This document shows positions 34,419 through 45,090 of a stretch of 64,000 nt of DNA, in pieces. The first letter of the stretch is position 1. Every line of letters starts with the position of its first letter. The DNA is taken from contig NC_080422.1 in the NCBI RefSeq assembly GCF_029873635.1, positions 1,096,001-1,160,000 of the forward strand. The letters run 5' to 3'. The DNA comes from Malania oleifera (lineage: Eukaryota > Streptophyta > Magnoliopsida > Santalales > Ximeniaceae). Position numbers and translations under genes: made by a program. The notes under the pieces are model-generated. The model saw nothing but the letters and a program-made list of their open reading frames with translations. It did no database searches and had not been told where the DNA came from.

Positions 34419-36059
34419 GTTCGTCCCTTCCCCTTTCTCTCTAAGTTTTAGGCTGGATTCTTACTAGTTCGACGATCCGATGCCACCACGACACTCTTGG
34501 GAAAATTCTCTTCAAGTCTGCTGGAGTGGATCGTTGGTGGGGATAACTTGGATTTCATCCCAAGTTTAGGGTAAGACTTTTTATTCGGTATTTGGATTTC
34601 CTGCAGTTGTAAAAAATGTAGTAGTCGAAGAAATATTGAAGTTCTATTCTGGGAGATGTTGTTTTTAGGGTGTTGAACGGGGAACCCTACGGGTGCCGGA
34701 TAGACTATTTTAGAGGCTTTTCAGAAATCAGGTAAGGGGATAAACTAAGTCAGGATTCTTATGAAAATGTATTTATTATTATTCAGCATTTAATTCCTGA
34801 TAAATATGTTTAATATCTAAATTTGTGTGGCATAAGTAAATTTACCATGAAAATGTAATAATGATACAAAATTTTTATATGATATATCGACGTACGGGCC
34901 AAAATTTTTATATGATATATCGGTGTACGAGCTGAAATTTTATATGATTTGTCGGCGTACGGACCAAGAATTTACTATGAAATATAGGTGTACGGGCCGA
35001 AGGTTTTATGATATACAGTACTAGCGTACGGGCCGTGATCTATAAATACGAAATGCCGCCGACGTAAGGGCCGTAGATTTTACAATATGTTATGCAAATT
35101 ATATGATGATATTAACTTGACAGTTATTATTATGAATAGTCATGTATCACTATTTGGAAATATGTTATATGTTATCAGAACTTGGTTGGCTTGGTTTAGG
35201 CTTTCACGATGTATGGTACCATTGCTATATGATCACGATCATGATATGTTAGTGCTACCGCTTGCCTTACGGGGTAGTGGGAGATTGGCAGTCGATGTGG
35301 TTTATGGTAGTGTTGACGCCCCTGGTGTATAGACCAGGAGTGGCAGACCCATTGTACTTATAGACTTTTGCTTTTGATTCGACAGTGGTTGGTCAGCCAT
35401 TGTCGGGTCTCGCCTTTGGGCCGCACAACCCAGTCATGTGGGGGTAAGACATGACACCAGCCAGCTAATTATCCAGGATGTTTTCTATGTATTATTATAC
35501 GAGATGAATTATGTTTATGGAAATTTGGTATGTTATATCATGTGATGATTATATATGTTTTCTTAGATATGATACAAATAGTTTTATCAAATATGTTTAT
35601 GTACTGTTGTATGTATAACACGAAAATACTCATGTTGTCACACACTAATATTAGTTTATTTCCCTTAGTAAGAGGTGTCTCACCCCAAATTAAATAAACA
35701 TTTCATGAGTCCCAGATAGAAGAGCGGATAAAGCTCCGCAGCGTTAGAGTTCGATAGTCCTACCTTACTTGAAGGGTAAGTCTTTTTGCTAGGGTCGGAT
35801 GGATTTTGGGAGGTGACCCTAGGACCCTTTTTGGGATATTTTGGGCTGTGTATAATTATATGATGGTTGTAGTAAACTCTGGTATTGTATTGATTGATAG
35901 TTTGGTATGTATATGATTTTACGTTTCCTGCTACATAGGCTTTCGTACTGTATTTCAGGTGTACTCCTGGTACCATGGGTCCAGGTGGATTATGAGATGT
36001 CAGGATTATTATATTGTTATGGAAAGGGAAAGAAATGGTAAAATAAGCAGGTCTTTACA
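34053..36059 (+). mobile_element. 3' LTR of element E (2,007 bp)
   Basis: It starts TGTAGTGATCC and ends GGTCTTTACA. Palindrome array 34132-34304, TATAAATA 34310-34317, a long CT run at about 34361-34416, GTACGGGCC-like array 34886-35072, and hairpin TAAGAGGTGTCTCA at 35669-35682, with one pair broken. The flank at 36060 is the leader of a minus-strand element F. Confidence 0.86.
34361..34416 (+). repeat. (CT)n microsatellite in the E LTR
   Basis: About 28 CT units just after the TATA box. Shorter CT runs sit at the same place in the other LTRs, so this is an expanded pyrimidine patch of the LTR promoter. Confidence 0.9.
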
Positions 36060-36161
36060 GAAATTCTGATCTACCCCAATTTCCATTCTCTCCCAGATCT
36101 ATTCCTATACTCTGGTATTATTTTCCACTGTACTCTATAGTCTACAGAACTTAGCAACTTA
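36060..36161 (-). other. Element F: piece of leader left of the primer site
   Basis: Noncoding. Resembles the M1 leader around 1850-1920 (both have CTATACTCTGGTAT). Element E is inserted here, so the gag of F is not in view. Confidence 0.6.
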
Positions 36162-36174
36162 GACTCTGATACCG
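36162..36174 (-). other. Primer binding site of element F
   Basis: On the minus strand it reads CGGTATCAGAGTC, close to the initiator tRNA-Met complement. Three bases separate it from the LTR. Confidence 0.75.
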
Positions 36175-36177
36175 AAT

Positions 36178-37085
36178 TGTAATGACCTAAAAGTTCTTAC
36201 CATTTTTTTTATTTACTGTCATGCTATATTTCATAACTCGGATACCCTGTATACATATACATATTATCATCACGAGCCTAGAGTGGGTGACATGGTAAAC
36301 TGTGCATTCCATGTATAATACCTATGCAACGGAAAAACATATATATCTAAACCATAACCCAAAATACACAATACCAGAGTATTGTAGATCCACCATATAC
36401 ATATATGTACACTTTTCCCATAAATCCCTAAATGCCGAGGGATTTACAACTCAGCCCAAAACTCACCTCATAACTATGTCGACTCAGTTGTCTCCTTTAT
36501 CTCTGAGCCAATCCTGCACGTCTTTCTGGGTTACCTGAAATGTTTATGATGCTGGGGTGAGACACCTCTCAATAAGAAGAAACATGTTATTACCAGTGTG
36601 TGACATATGAGTTTATATGTAAAACATAACCTTTAATTAAAACTATAAATGAGATATCATGTAAAAGTATCTGTACTTTGCCCACATCTATGTCATTTAA
36701 AATACAAAAATTCTAAGTTAATTATTCAAACATACTTCTATCTAATATATAAAATCTCTGTTTTCTGTGAATACTGTATATGTATATAATTCTGAAAACT
36801 TCCCCGAATGATTGTATGTCATGATTTAACCCCTCATGACAGGGTTGTGCGGCTTGTAAGCGGGACTAAACACTGGTTGGCCTGCCAATGATAGTTTAAT
36901 TGCATTTCTGTATATATCTATAGCACGAAAGGCCCACTCCACCTGGTCCGGATGCCAGGGAGCCCTCTACCCTACCTGTGGCACAATCGGCATTCAACAC
37001 CATAATCTATCTGAGACGTATGGTTGCACTTGTGCAATTATTATTGGAAGTCGCACCTTAGACCCTACAGGTTTGGGGCATGACA
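36178..37085 (-). mobile_element. Element F: 5' LTR, truncated
   Basis: Plus-strand start TGTAATGACC. It carries the hairpin TGAGACACCTCTCA at 36558-36571, as in M1, and a stretch near 36830-36890 matching the reverse complement of other LTRs. The U3 part with palindrome array and TATA is absent. Similarity fades around 37,030-37,090, and the end is not sharp. Confidence 0.7.
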
Positions 37086-37165
37086 CTGAGAAAAAGGATT
37101 TGAGTATAATTAAGGCAAGTGAGGAGAAAAACCCAACTAATTAATACATTTTGTTAGCAGTCAAC

Positions 37166-37380
37166 AATAAGATCTTAACTCGTGACAACTTACAGAAGAA
37201 GGGCTGGCGTATGACTTCTATTTGTGTTCTTTGCAGGAATGAGTGGGAAAACGATAGATCATTTATTACTTCATTGCAATTTTAATAGCACAATTTGGGC
37301 ATTTACTTTACACATGGGAGCAGATTGCAGCTGTGGGGTGATGTGGTTAAGTATTTTAATGGATTGGTTACAGAGGAAGA
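37166..37380 (+). pseudogene. Fragment of a LINE-type RT zinc-binding domain (zf-RVT)
   Basis: Reads NKILTRDNLQKKGW, then CVLCRNE, then after a one-base shift at about 37,240 KTIDHLLLHCNFNSTIWAF. The CxxC...HxxxxC pattern and the leading KILTxDNL are the C-terminal zinc-binding domain of plant non-LTR reverse transcriptases. No other LINE part adjoins. Could also be a captured or domesticated fragment. Confidence 0.6.
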
Positions 37381-38091
37381 TTGTGGGTGAATCCAAGTTT
37401 GCTCTCCCACCAATTTGATACATGAAGAACGAGCACCAGAAATTTAAAAACAAGAGAGAATTGAGGAATGATGGGGAGGAGATTAGAAGAAGAAGAGGAG
37501 AAGGGAATATGGAGAAGAAGCTAAGAGATAAGATGAGTGTTGAGCAACTGGGAGAGAACAAAAAAGAAAGAGGAGAGAAAAATAGAGAAATTGCAAGAAA
37601 TTAAGATGTAATTAGATAATAATTAAATTAAACTAGTAAAATAATTATTGTAGAGAAGTTGAGGCATGGTACAATTATTGCCTTTAAAATCAATTTCAAT
37701 CTCTCGCTGCAAATAGTCATAATTTGCATGGTCTCCTCGATTACTCAATGAGGCCCGGATTTCTATACACTCACAAACTCTAGAGTTTTAAGAGTTAAGG
37801 TATATAGTTTCCTAGTATTAATGAAGGAAAAAAAAAAAAAACAATGATAAGCTGATGGAAAAATAACACGATACGATAGACTGCTGCTAGATGATGGAGA
37901 GAGTAAGTATGTAAGAAAGACAAGAGAGGTGTGTTGGTTGTGTTTTAAAAAAGATTACAGGTAGCTTATTTATAGGCTGCATAGAAAAGTAATTTGTAAC
38001 TGTAGTTATCGTAGCAGAATAATGATATTTGACTGTTCATGATTTTTTTTTTTTCCATCAAGGTATTTTTTGGGTTTTTTTTATAATAAAA

Positions 38092-38124
<33 letters not shown>

Positions 38125-38477
38125 ACATAATAATACAATCTTTAAATTATTATATTTTATATCTACATAGCTACTAAAACAACATTTTTAAATTTTAAAA
38201 GTTCAAATATCAACCTAATTTATTAAAATATTGAATCCTATAAACTACTATTTAAATAATATATATTGACAATATATGAATTGAATTATAACATAACTAA
38301 TTAAATGTTAAATTATAAGTATGATTTAATAAATATAAATTTCAAAACCAAGAAATTAGTGCAGATATCATTTACAAAATTCAACATTTTTATCCTAACA
38401 TGAAATTTTATTTTATTGTTAAAAAAATTATCTATCGAATACAAATATATTGTTATTACGATGTATGTGAATATTTT

Positions 38478-38515
<38 letters not shown>

Positions 38516-38600
38516 ACTACAATTATATTTTTTAATTAAACGTATAAGATTAATTTTCAATCTCTGAAATCAATTTCACATTTAAATTGTAGGCGGTTTG
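37381..38600. other. AT-rich intergenic stretch
   Basis: No frame that looks like protein. An ATT microsatellite lies at 38093-38123 and an AT run at 38479-38511. The right end becomes GC-rich where the next gene starts. Confidence 0.6.
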
Positions 38601-38678
38601 ATGCGGATTCTCACGTGGCCGGTCGGTCTCCTCCGTCTTCGAAGCCTCATGCCCGAGTCAAACGCGCCTAAACCTTGA
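38601..38678 (+). other. Possible upstream ORF of the TAF1C-like gene
   Basis: ATG at 38601 opens 25 codons ending TGA at 38676-38678; a second in-frame ATG at 38649 gives the nonapeptide MPESNAPKP. The stop is 50 bp before the main ATG. It counts as a uORF only if transcription starts upstream of it. Confidence 0.3.
38612..38617 (+). promoter_or_regulatory. G-box CACGTG upstream of the TAF1C-like gene
   Basis: A perfect CACGTG, 111 bp before the start codon, in the short GC-rich island next to the gene. G-boxes bind bZIP and bHLH factors in plants. Whether it is promoter or transcribed leader cannot be seen. Confidence 0.35.
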
Positions 38679-38728
38679 ACCCCCCCGCAAAAACCCTTCG
38701 GCCCCGCCTCTTCCCTAACCCGGCTGGT

Positions 38729-41458
38729 ATGGAGTTCTCCGAAGAGTGGAGGGCGCTGTGGCCGGTTTCCTCCGTCATCAAAGCCTCACCCGTCCTTGGA
38801 GGCTCCGCTGCAAATTTGGGTCCTCTCTTCTTCAACCCCTCTCCCAAAACCATCACCCCGCTCTTCTCCTCCCCATCTCTATCCCCTTCTCTCCTTCCTC
38901 CCCCGCACCTCTCCCTCTCCCGATTCCTCCAAACCTTCGACGCCTCTTCTTCTCTCCCCCCCTCTCTATGCTCCGCTGTCGCTGCTGCCTTCGGCCCCAA
39001 CTATCCCTCCATCTCCTCCCATTTCGCTCACAACCGCCTACAGCTGCTCCACTGCCCCAACAACGTCGTTATTGCTTTTTTCCCTGTCGGTGAGAACTCC
39101 GATCAAGTCGGGTACATCCCGTTGAAGGTGCAAGGCTCGAAGTTGGAAGCCCAGGTTGGCGACGATGGTGATTTTTTCCTGGCGAATAAAAAGTTCAATC
39201 ACCGGATCACGAGGATATCGGTTAACCCATTTGCTGAATCGGTTTTTGGGTGTTTAGGTAATTCTGATTTGGTTGGGCATTTGATGGCTTGTACAATGTA
39301 TTCTGTGCATTGGTTTAATGTTAGGCTTAAACAGTACAGGTTGGATGCAGAGAAACCGGTTTTAGAGTATTTGGGTATTAGTGCCTTTAAAAGTTGTGGC
39401 ATTGCACATGCTTGTTGGAGTCCGCATTTGCCAGAGCAGAGTGTTGTTTTGTTAGAAAGTGGTGAATTGTTCTTGTTTGATCTGAGTTCTTGTTCGGAAA
39501 TCAATTATTTGAATGCAAAACTGAAAGGGACTAGATTGAGAGTTTCATGGAATAATTTCAATAATTTGGATGAAAATATATGGTTGAGCTGCGAATTTAG
39601 TTGGCATCCGAAAATTTTGATTGTTGCTCGTTCGGATGCTGTCTTCATAGTTGATTTCAGGTGTGAAGAATTCGAAGTCAGCTGCTTGATGACAATTGAG
39701 ATATTAGGTCTGATTGGTTCCATAGAAAAGGATCGATTTGTCGCCTTTTCAAGGGCAGCTCCTGATGGTTTCTATTACTGTGTGGCTTCTAAACACCGGC
39801 TCCTTTTTTGTGATATCCGGAAGCCAATGACGCCAGTGTTGCAATGGGCTCATGATCTTAAGAGTCCATGCTTTATTGATGTGTTTAGATTGTCTAAACT
39901 AAGAGCTTGCTCGAGGGATGATGAATATAGGCATGCTTCTGAATCTGGTTTTTGCATTATAGTGGGATCATTTTGGACTTGTGAATTCAGTCTCTTTTGC
40001 TATGGGCCTTCTTCTTCGGTTCTAAGAAGGTCTATTGTTTCAAAAATTCCAAAATTGTCAAAATCCCTTTCTGCGTGGGAGATCCCATCAGATCTTTCAT
40101 TATCAGGTAATGATTGTTCTTGTGGAAGTTGTCTTTTGAGAGAAGATTTATCCAAAGATGCACTTCCTGCATGGATTGATTGGCACCAAAAGAAAGAGAT
40201 AGTTATGGGCTTTGGCATCCTTAATGAAGATCTCTCTGCATTACTGTTTGAGCCGGATAGTTTTGGAGGGTTCACACTAGTTAGGTTGATGTCTTCAGGG
40301 AGGCTTGAATTACAAAGATACTGTGCCTCATGGAAACTTAAGAAGAAGTTTGAAGAAGGCCAAAAAGAATCATCATTCCCATTTGTGGATACTCTTCTAT
40401 CTTCCTTGGATGATGAGGAGTATAAATTTCCCAGGAGATTCAAGTACGTGAAACTTGACTATCTCAATGGATATTTGAATGGTAATCTTGCCAAAATGCT
40501 GGTTTTGAACATGAAAAAGCATTGCAAGAGTCACTTGGAAAAGGAGTCTTTTAGTGCAGATTTCCATGAACTTATATGTGAGAAATTCAATACTTGTGGG
40601 TTCATTCAGTCAAGATCCTCTCCTGCACCTCCTGATGCTTTTAGGGACGTCAGCTTGCCAACAAGCATACATGAGGTTGCATTGAGGAAACTATGGACAG
40701 ACTTACCTATGGATCTTTTGCATTTGGCTTTTTCCAGCTACTCGGAATTCCTTGAAGTTCTTGTGGACAAGAAGGAGGTATCTTTGGAATTTTTAGCCAT
40801 TCCAGACCAACCCCAGTTGCCTCCTTTCTTCTTAAGGAAGCCTTCACACCGCAGTAATAAGTGGTCGCTTAAAATACCACGTGGTAATGCTGTTGTTGGT
40901 CCTGTACTACCACTTCCTGTTCTACTTACGCTTCATGAGGTTCATAAAGATGGCTCCTCAGAGTTAGAAGAGAAAGTGGACAGATTTTCATCTGAAAGGG
41001 AACTTAACACCCAATGTAATGAAGTCATGGTGGCAGCCAGTGAAATGGCTGTTCCCTATTTGGGACATGTGCTTCAGAATGACCATGCTGTCTCTCTTGC
41101 TGAAGATAGAGAAGAGGCATGGGTTGACTGTCAAAGGGAGAAGCCTTTTCTCCTCTGCCGTCAAGCTGTTATGTTGGATAAGGGAAATTCTGCTCACAAA
41201 GATGAGAGATATTCTACCTTAATTTCAAAATTGTCTAAGTCTCGTGTTCCCAGTGGCACAATGGAAATGGATGAGCAAGAACTGTTTGATGAGCTGTGCC
41301 CAGTAACTTTGAAGTTTGAGTGCATGCCTTTGAAACCTGGACCAGCAGAATTGAAATCATACAAATTGTTGAAGAGGCAGTACTCCAAATGGCAAGAGGG
41401 TTTTAATTTATATCAGGAATTTTTCAGTCCATCCAAATTACAGAATCATGACACATGA
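38729..41458 (+). CDS. TAF1C-like RNA polymerase I factor (909 aa), intronless
   Basis: One uninterrupted exon. I take the ATG at 38729 (MEFSEEWRALWPVSS); the frame extends upstream but without ATG. The N-terminus LGPLFFNPSPKTITPLF is the recognisable start of plant proteins annotated as TBP-associated factor RNA polymerase I subunit C. In that role it would be part of the SL1-like complex that directs Pol I to rDNA in the nucleolus. The N-terminal third is rich in Ser/Pro. The middle has repeated beta-like segments (VHWFNVRLKQYRL, LLESGELFLFDLSSCSE, VFIVDFRCEEF), consistent with a WD40-like fold. There is no signal peptide or membrane span. The C-terminus is mixed charged and ends SPSKLQNHDT. 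Intact and GC-rich at the 5' end, unlike the surrounding transposons. The family call rests on memory of the N-terminus. Confidence 0.72.
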   Translation: MEFSEEWRALWPVSSVIKASPVLGGSAANLGPLFFNPSPKTITPLFSSPSLSPSLLPPPHLSLSRFLQTFDASSSLPPSLCSAVAAAFGPNYPSISSHFAHNRLQLLHCPNNVVIAFFPVGENSDQVGYIPLKVQGSKLEAQVGDDGDFFLANKKFNHRITRISVNPFAESVFGCLGNSDLVGHLMACTMYSVHWFNVRLKQYRLDAEKPVLEYLGISAFKSCGIAHACWSPHLPEQSVVLLESGELFLFDLSSCSEINYLNAKLKGTRLRVSWNNFNNLDENIWLSCEFSWHPKILIVARSDAVFIVDFRCEEFEVSCLMTIEILGLIGSIEKDRFVAFSRAAPDGFYYCVASKHRLLFCDIRKPMTPVLQWAHDLKSPCFIDVFRLSKLRACSRDDEYRHASESGFCIIVGSFWTCEFSLFCYGPSSSVLRRSIVSKIPKLSKSLSAWEIPSDLSLSGNDCSCGSCLLREDLSKDALPAWIDWHQKKEIVMGFGILNEDLSALLFEPDSFGGFTLVRLMSSGRLELQRYCASWKLKKKFEEGQKESSFPFVDTLLSSLDDEEYKFPRRFKYVKLDYLNGYLNGNLAKMLVLNMKKHCKSHLEKESFSADFHELICEKFNTCGFIQSRSSPAPPDAFRDVSLPTSIHEVALRKLWTDLPMDLLHLAFSSYSEFLEVLVDKKEVSLEFLAIPDQPQLPPFFLRKPSHRSNKWSLKIPRGNAVVGPVLPLPVLLTLHEVHKDGSSELEEKVDRFSSERELNTQCNEVMVAASEMAVPYLGHVLQNDHAVSLAEDREEAWVDCQREKPFLLCRQAVMLDKGNSAHKDERYSTLISKLSKSRVPSGTMEMDEQELFDELCPVTLKFECMPLKPGPAELKSYKLLKRQYSKWQEGFNLYQEFFSPSKLQNHDT

Positions 41459-42299
41459 CTGTTTTGTTGATCAGTTGCTGTATTATCAGATCCTTCTTGG
41501 AGTCAAACCTTGCTCTTATGTCACATGTAAGTACCAAATCTAATGTGATGTATCACATTTTTTTTTTGTGCCAGCGTTTAAAGTTGAGGCTGAATGTGTC
41601 TAGTGTACAGCAAAGTTAATACTGCAAGGCTTCCTTCTTAAAAAATTCCTATGATTTGTTTCATTGCAATTGCACATGCACCAAGTATAAATGATGTTTA
41701 ATATTGCAGTAAAAATACTTCAGTGGATGTATGTGTGTATGTATATCTGTGCGTGTGATATATAATAATATCTTATGAGTCATTAAACCTTTGTGCAGTC
41801 ATCATTTTCTAAACGCCATGCTGCGGTTACTTAGGATTACTTGACGTGGTGAAGGCTATTGTGGCTGTGACTTTAACGGTCTGATCTGTTTTAATCTTTG
41901 AAATCTCCCAACATAAAAAATTGTGTTAGGAGCTGAAGGCTGTTTTGAATTCTTCTGAATTGCCTACCAAGTGAGATACCACAAAAAATAGGTTGGAGAC
42001 GAAACAATGAAGGTGCCAACTGCCAACCACCCATAAATCATAACTAATGGGACTAGGAGTACCCAAATATAGCCCAGGGGCTTGTATTCCATTTAATACT
42101 GTTCGGTGTACTATTGGTTCGTCTGTGCTTCTTAGCTACCCATCCTGATTAAAAATGTCTTTGATGCTTCTTCTCAGCATATTATCAGCAGTATTGGGCC
42201 ATTTGGACTTTAATGGCCTGCATTTCTGTCTCTTTACTGGGCTGGCTAAGTTGAAATTAAGCCCATGTGTCTGTTTTGTTCTTTTGTTCCTTTTGTTTT
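41459..42299 (+). other. Likely 3' UTR and downstream sequence of the TAF1C-like gene
   Basis: No coding sense. A polyadenylation site cannot be fixed. A GT-rich stretch lies around 41,725-41,760. Confidence 0.4.
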
Positions 42300-42602
42300 T
42301 GTTAGACTACCACTTTACCTAAAAACTTGAGCTGTTAGGTTGTGGGCCAACCATGTATATCAAGCTTTAACATTTCACTGCATGTGCAACCCGACAGCAC
42401 GTGGAGAGATACACACGAGATTGATAACACCCATTACAGGGAATATAATAATTTCTTTTAAACATCACATAATAAACGCGGGCAACAAGACTAGAACTCA
42501 GAACCTCCTGGTAACCAAATTTGATACCATGTTAGATTACCACTTTACCTAAAAGATTTAGCTGTTAGGTTGTGGGCTAACAATGTATATCAAAATTAAA
42601 TA
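42300..42602 (-). mobile_element. Complete TRIM, 303 bp, TSD GTTTT
   Basis: Miniature LTR element with 73-bp LTRs (42300-42372 and 42530-42602), both beginning TGTTAGA. The target duplication GTTTT is exact (42295-42299 and 42603-42607). On the minus strand the LTR is followed directly by TGGTATCAAATTTGG, a decayed initiator tRNA-Met primer site. The internal part is 157 bp and noncoding. The right LTR end is worn (AAATTAAATA instead of AGCTTTAACA). The same family occurs at 49301-50198. It needs outside enzymes to move. Confidence 0.85.
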
Positions 42603-44167
42603 GTTTTATTTTCCCATGATCCATTCATTTGAATAATTAATACATAGTTTGGCTTTTGTCTAACTATGTTTTTTATTTGGTTGATGATTGATTTAGAGTG
42701 TGGTATTATATCAGCTTATTGTATTAAGGGTATTTCATTCTCACTTTTGTGTAACATCACAATAAATTCTTGTGATATCTGGTGCCAGCTCTGCTTTTAG
42801 CTGCCGAGGAGCTTAGTTCGTGTACCTAAATAACGTATAGTGGCAGTTTTTCAAAACCATGCCCTGAGTTTGTAAAACCTTTTGTTCTGTTCCTGTTTTT
42901 TTCTATAGAATAATATCCATTTGCTAAAAAAAAAAAAAAAAAAAAGCAAAACAACTGTCTTATTAGCATCAATTTTTTTTTTTCCTTATTCTTTGATTTA
43001 TGCTTGGACTACTCTTCATTTTTTAATGTAACAAGGTTCATTCTTAAATATAATCGTTAATACCACTTTCTGGTGCTCCCTTTGAAACTTAGAGATTTAC
43101 ATATGCTCGACACTTGCTGCAGCTACATTCATATCTTTATGTATGGCTTTAAGGTGAGAGAAAGGGATTTTCCTAATTTGGGAGTTAGCAGAAAAGCTTA
43201 AATCCCTGCTAAACTTCATCCAACACCATATTGGGTAATCTGGGTCTTTAGTCGTGAACACTGTAATGTGGGTTTGAGGTGTACCTGGATGAATGAGTAG
43301 ATTGGAAATGAAAGCACCTTAGTTACATACTTACATCATCTTAGCCATTCTATATCTAGGATTGTTTAATTTTATTTTGGTTGAACTTATTATTATTTTT
43401 CCTGTTGACAACAGAGAAGTCTGTAATGCAGATAGCAATCAATTTATAATTTTTTGCTGAAAAAAGGAATATATATGTAGTTATGACTCTCTGTCGGTAT
43501 TTAATCTCAATACTGAAGGGTTTGAACATCTAAAATGAGACTTCTAACACTGCTCCTAATCTGCCATTAAAATAAGAAAGCTTTGGCAATGAGACTTCTC
43601 ATATGGCATTAGGAAACTTGATCAATTATTTGTGCTTATGTCTGGTAAGATAAGAAATTAGAAAACAATATCCATTAATAATAATTCATCTACCCTATTG
43701 AAATGCAGGGGTTTTTGCAGATTATCTCAAAACTTTTTATTATTGGAGTCAATGAAGCATTTGGTCCTGTTTAATTGGTAAGCCTACATGAATTTCAACA
43801 TCTACTTTGAAATTAATTAAAATGTTTCTTATCTAATTGGTAAGCTTGGAGGCATGGCAAAAAAAAAAAAACCTCGGAATTTATATTTTCTGTGATCCAT
43901 ATTTTTAATGTTCCTTATCTTGCTGTTGCTCAGGGTATCGCCACATCTTTCAAATGCAGAATCACAATCCAACCATCCATATACGAACAATGCCAGACCT
44001 CCAATTGTGTAATCAGAAGCTGTCCAAGAAAAAAATGCAAGCATAAATATGCACTCATATAGTTGTGTGAGCTAAAGCCATTCCCACCACCTTTGCTGTT
44101 TCTGCTTTCCTTTTTGTCTTGTACTCCGCCTGTGATGCACTTAATGTCCTAATTTTTTCACACACAG
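42603..44167. other. Intergenic stretch, no gene recognised
   Basis: AT-rich, with a poly-A run (42925-42945) and other homopolymers. No coding or repeat structure stands out on either strand. Confidence 0.5.
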
Positions 44168-44229
44168 CCGGTCCCAAGCCCGGGTTAAGGAGGAGGGTTG
44201 CGTTAGGTAGCTGACAGCCAACATAAAAT

Positions 44230-45090
44230 TTGTCAGATCACTATGATATGAATCCTTACCGAATATTTGCTGGGGCGTCTCCTACGAGCGACGCGTTGCA
44301 CTTGAACCACCCCAATATAGCGAAAAGTGGGCGAGGGTGGGCTAGGTTGTCCTCCCGAAGCGACGTGCCGTGTTGGCGCCTAGGTACGGTGTCAAATATG
44401 CGAGAGTTCTTGCATCATTTCGGACGTGGACAGGTAAAAACGTTAGTTCAAGAAACTAGGATTAGATTAGCAACTTGGAATATAGGGACACTTATGGGTA
44501 AAAACATGGAAATTGTGGATACAATGATTGGAAGAAGAATTAATATAATTTGCTTTCAATAAACTAAGTGGGTGGGGGAGAAAGCTAAAGAAATCGATAA
44601 ATCAGGATTTAAACTTTGGTACACTAGAAAAGAAAAACATAAGAATGAAGTAGACATTATTATAGATAAAAATTTAAAAGATAGCGTTGTGGATGTAACT
44701 AGAGTAAGGGATAGAATTATAAAAATCAAGATGGTATTAGGACAAGAGATAATAAATATCATTAGTGCTTATGCTCGTCAAGTTGGCTTAGCAGAAAATC
44801 TTAAGAGACAATTTTGGGAAGATATGGATAGTATTATACAAGACATACCAGGGACTGAGAAAATATTTATTGGAGGAGATCTGAATGGACATGTTAGAAG
44901 AGATGATAAAAATTATGAGAGGATACATAGAGGATATGGATATGGAGACAAAAATGAGTCTGGGGAGATGATCTTAGACTTTGCTGTGTCATATGATTTT
45001 AGTATAATGAATACTTGCTTTAAGAAAAGAGAAGAATACTTAATAACCTTTAAAAGTGGACAAAATAGAAGTAAAATAAATTTTTTTTAA
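44230..45090 (+). pseudogene. RTE LINE: endonuclease region
   Basis: One frame with a single stop at 44560 (CAA to TAA inside the QTKW motif). Apurinic-endonuclease-like motifs: RLATWNIGTL with the catalytic Asn, TKWVGEKAKE, IISAYARQVG, GGDLNGHVRRDD and GEMILDFAVSYD. The frame ends at a T-run (45081-45088), a likely slippage site. In RTE elements this enzyme nicks target DNA. Confidence 0.85.

Noticed and set aside
38668-39000. Minus-strand frame rich in Glu, Gly and Arg
   Set aside because: A shadow of the Ser/Pro-rich N-terminus of the TAF1C-like gene.
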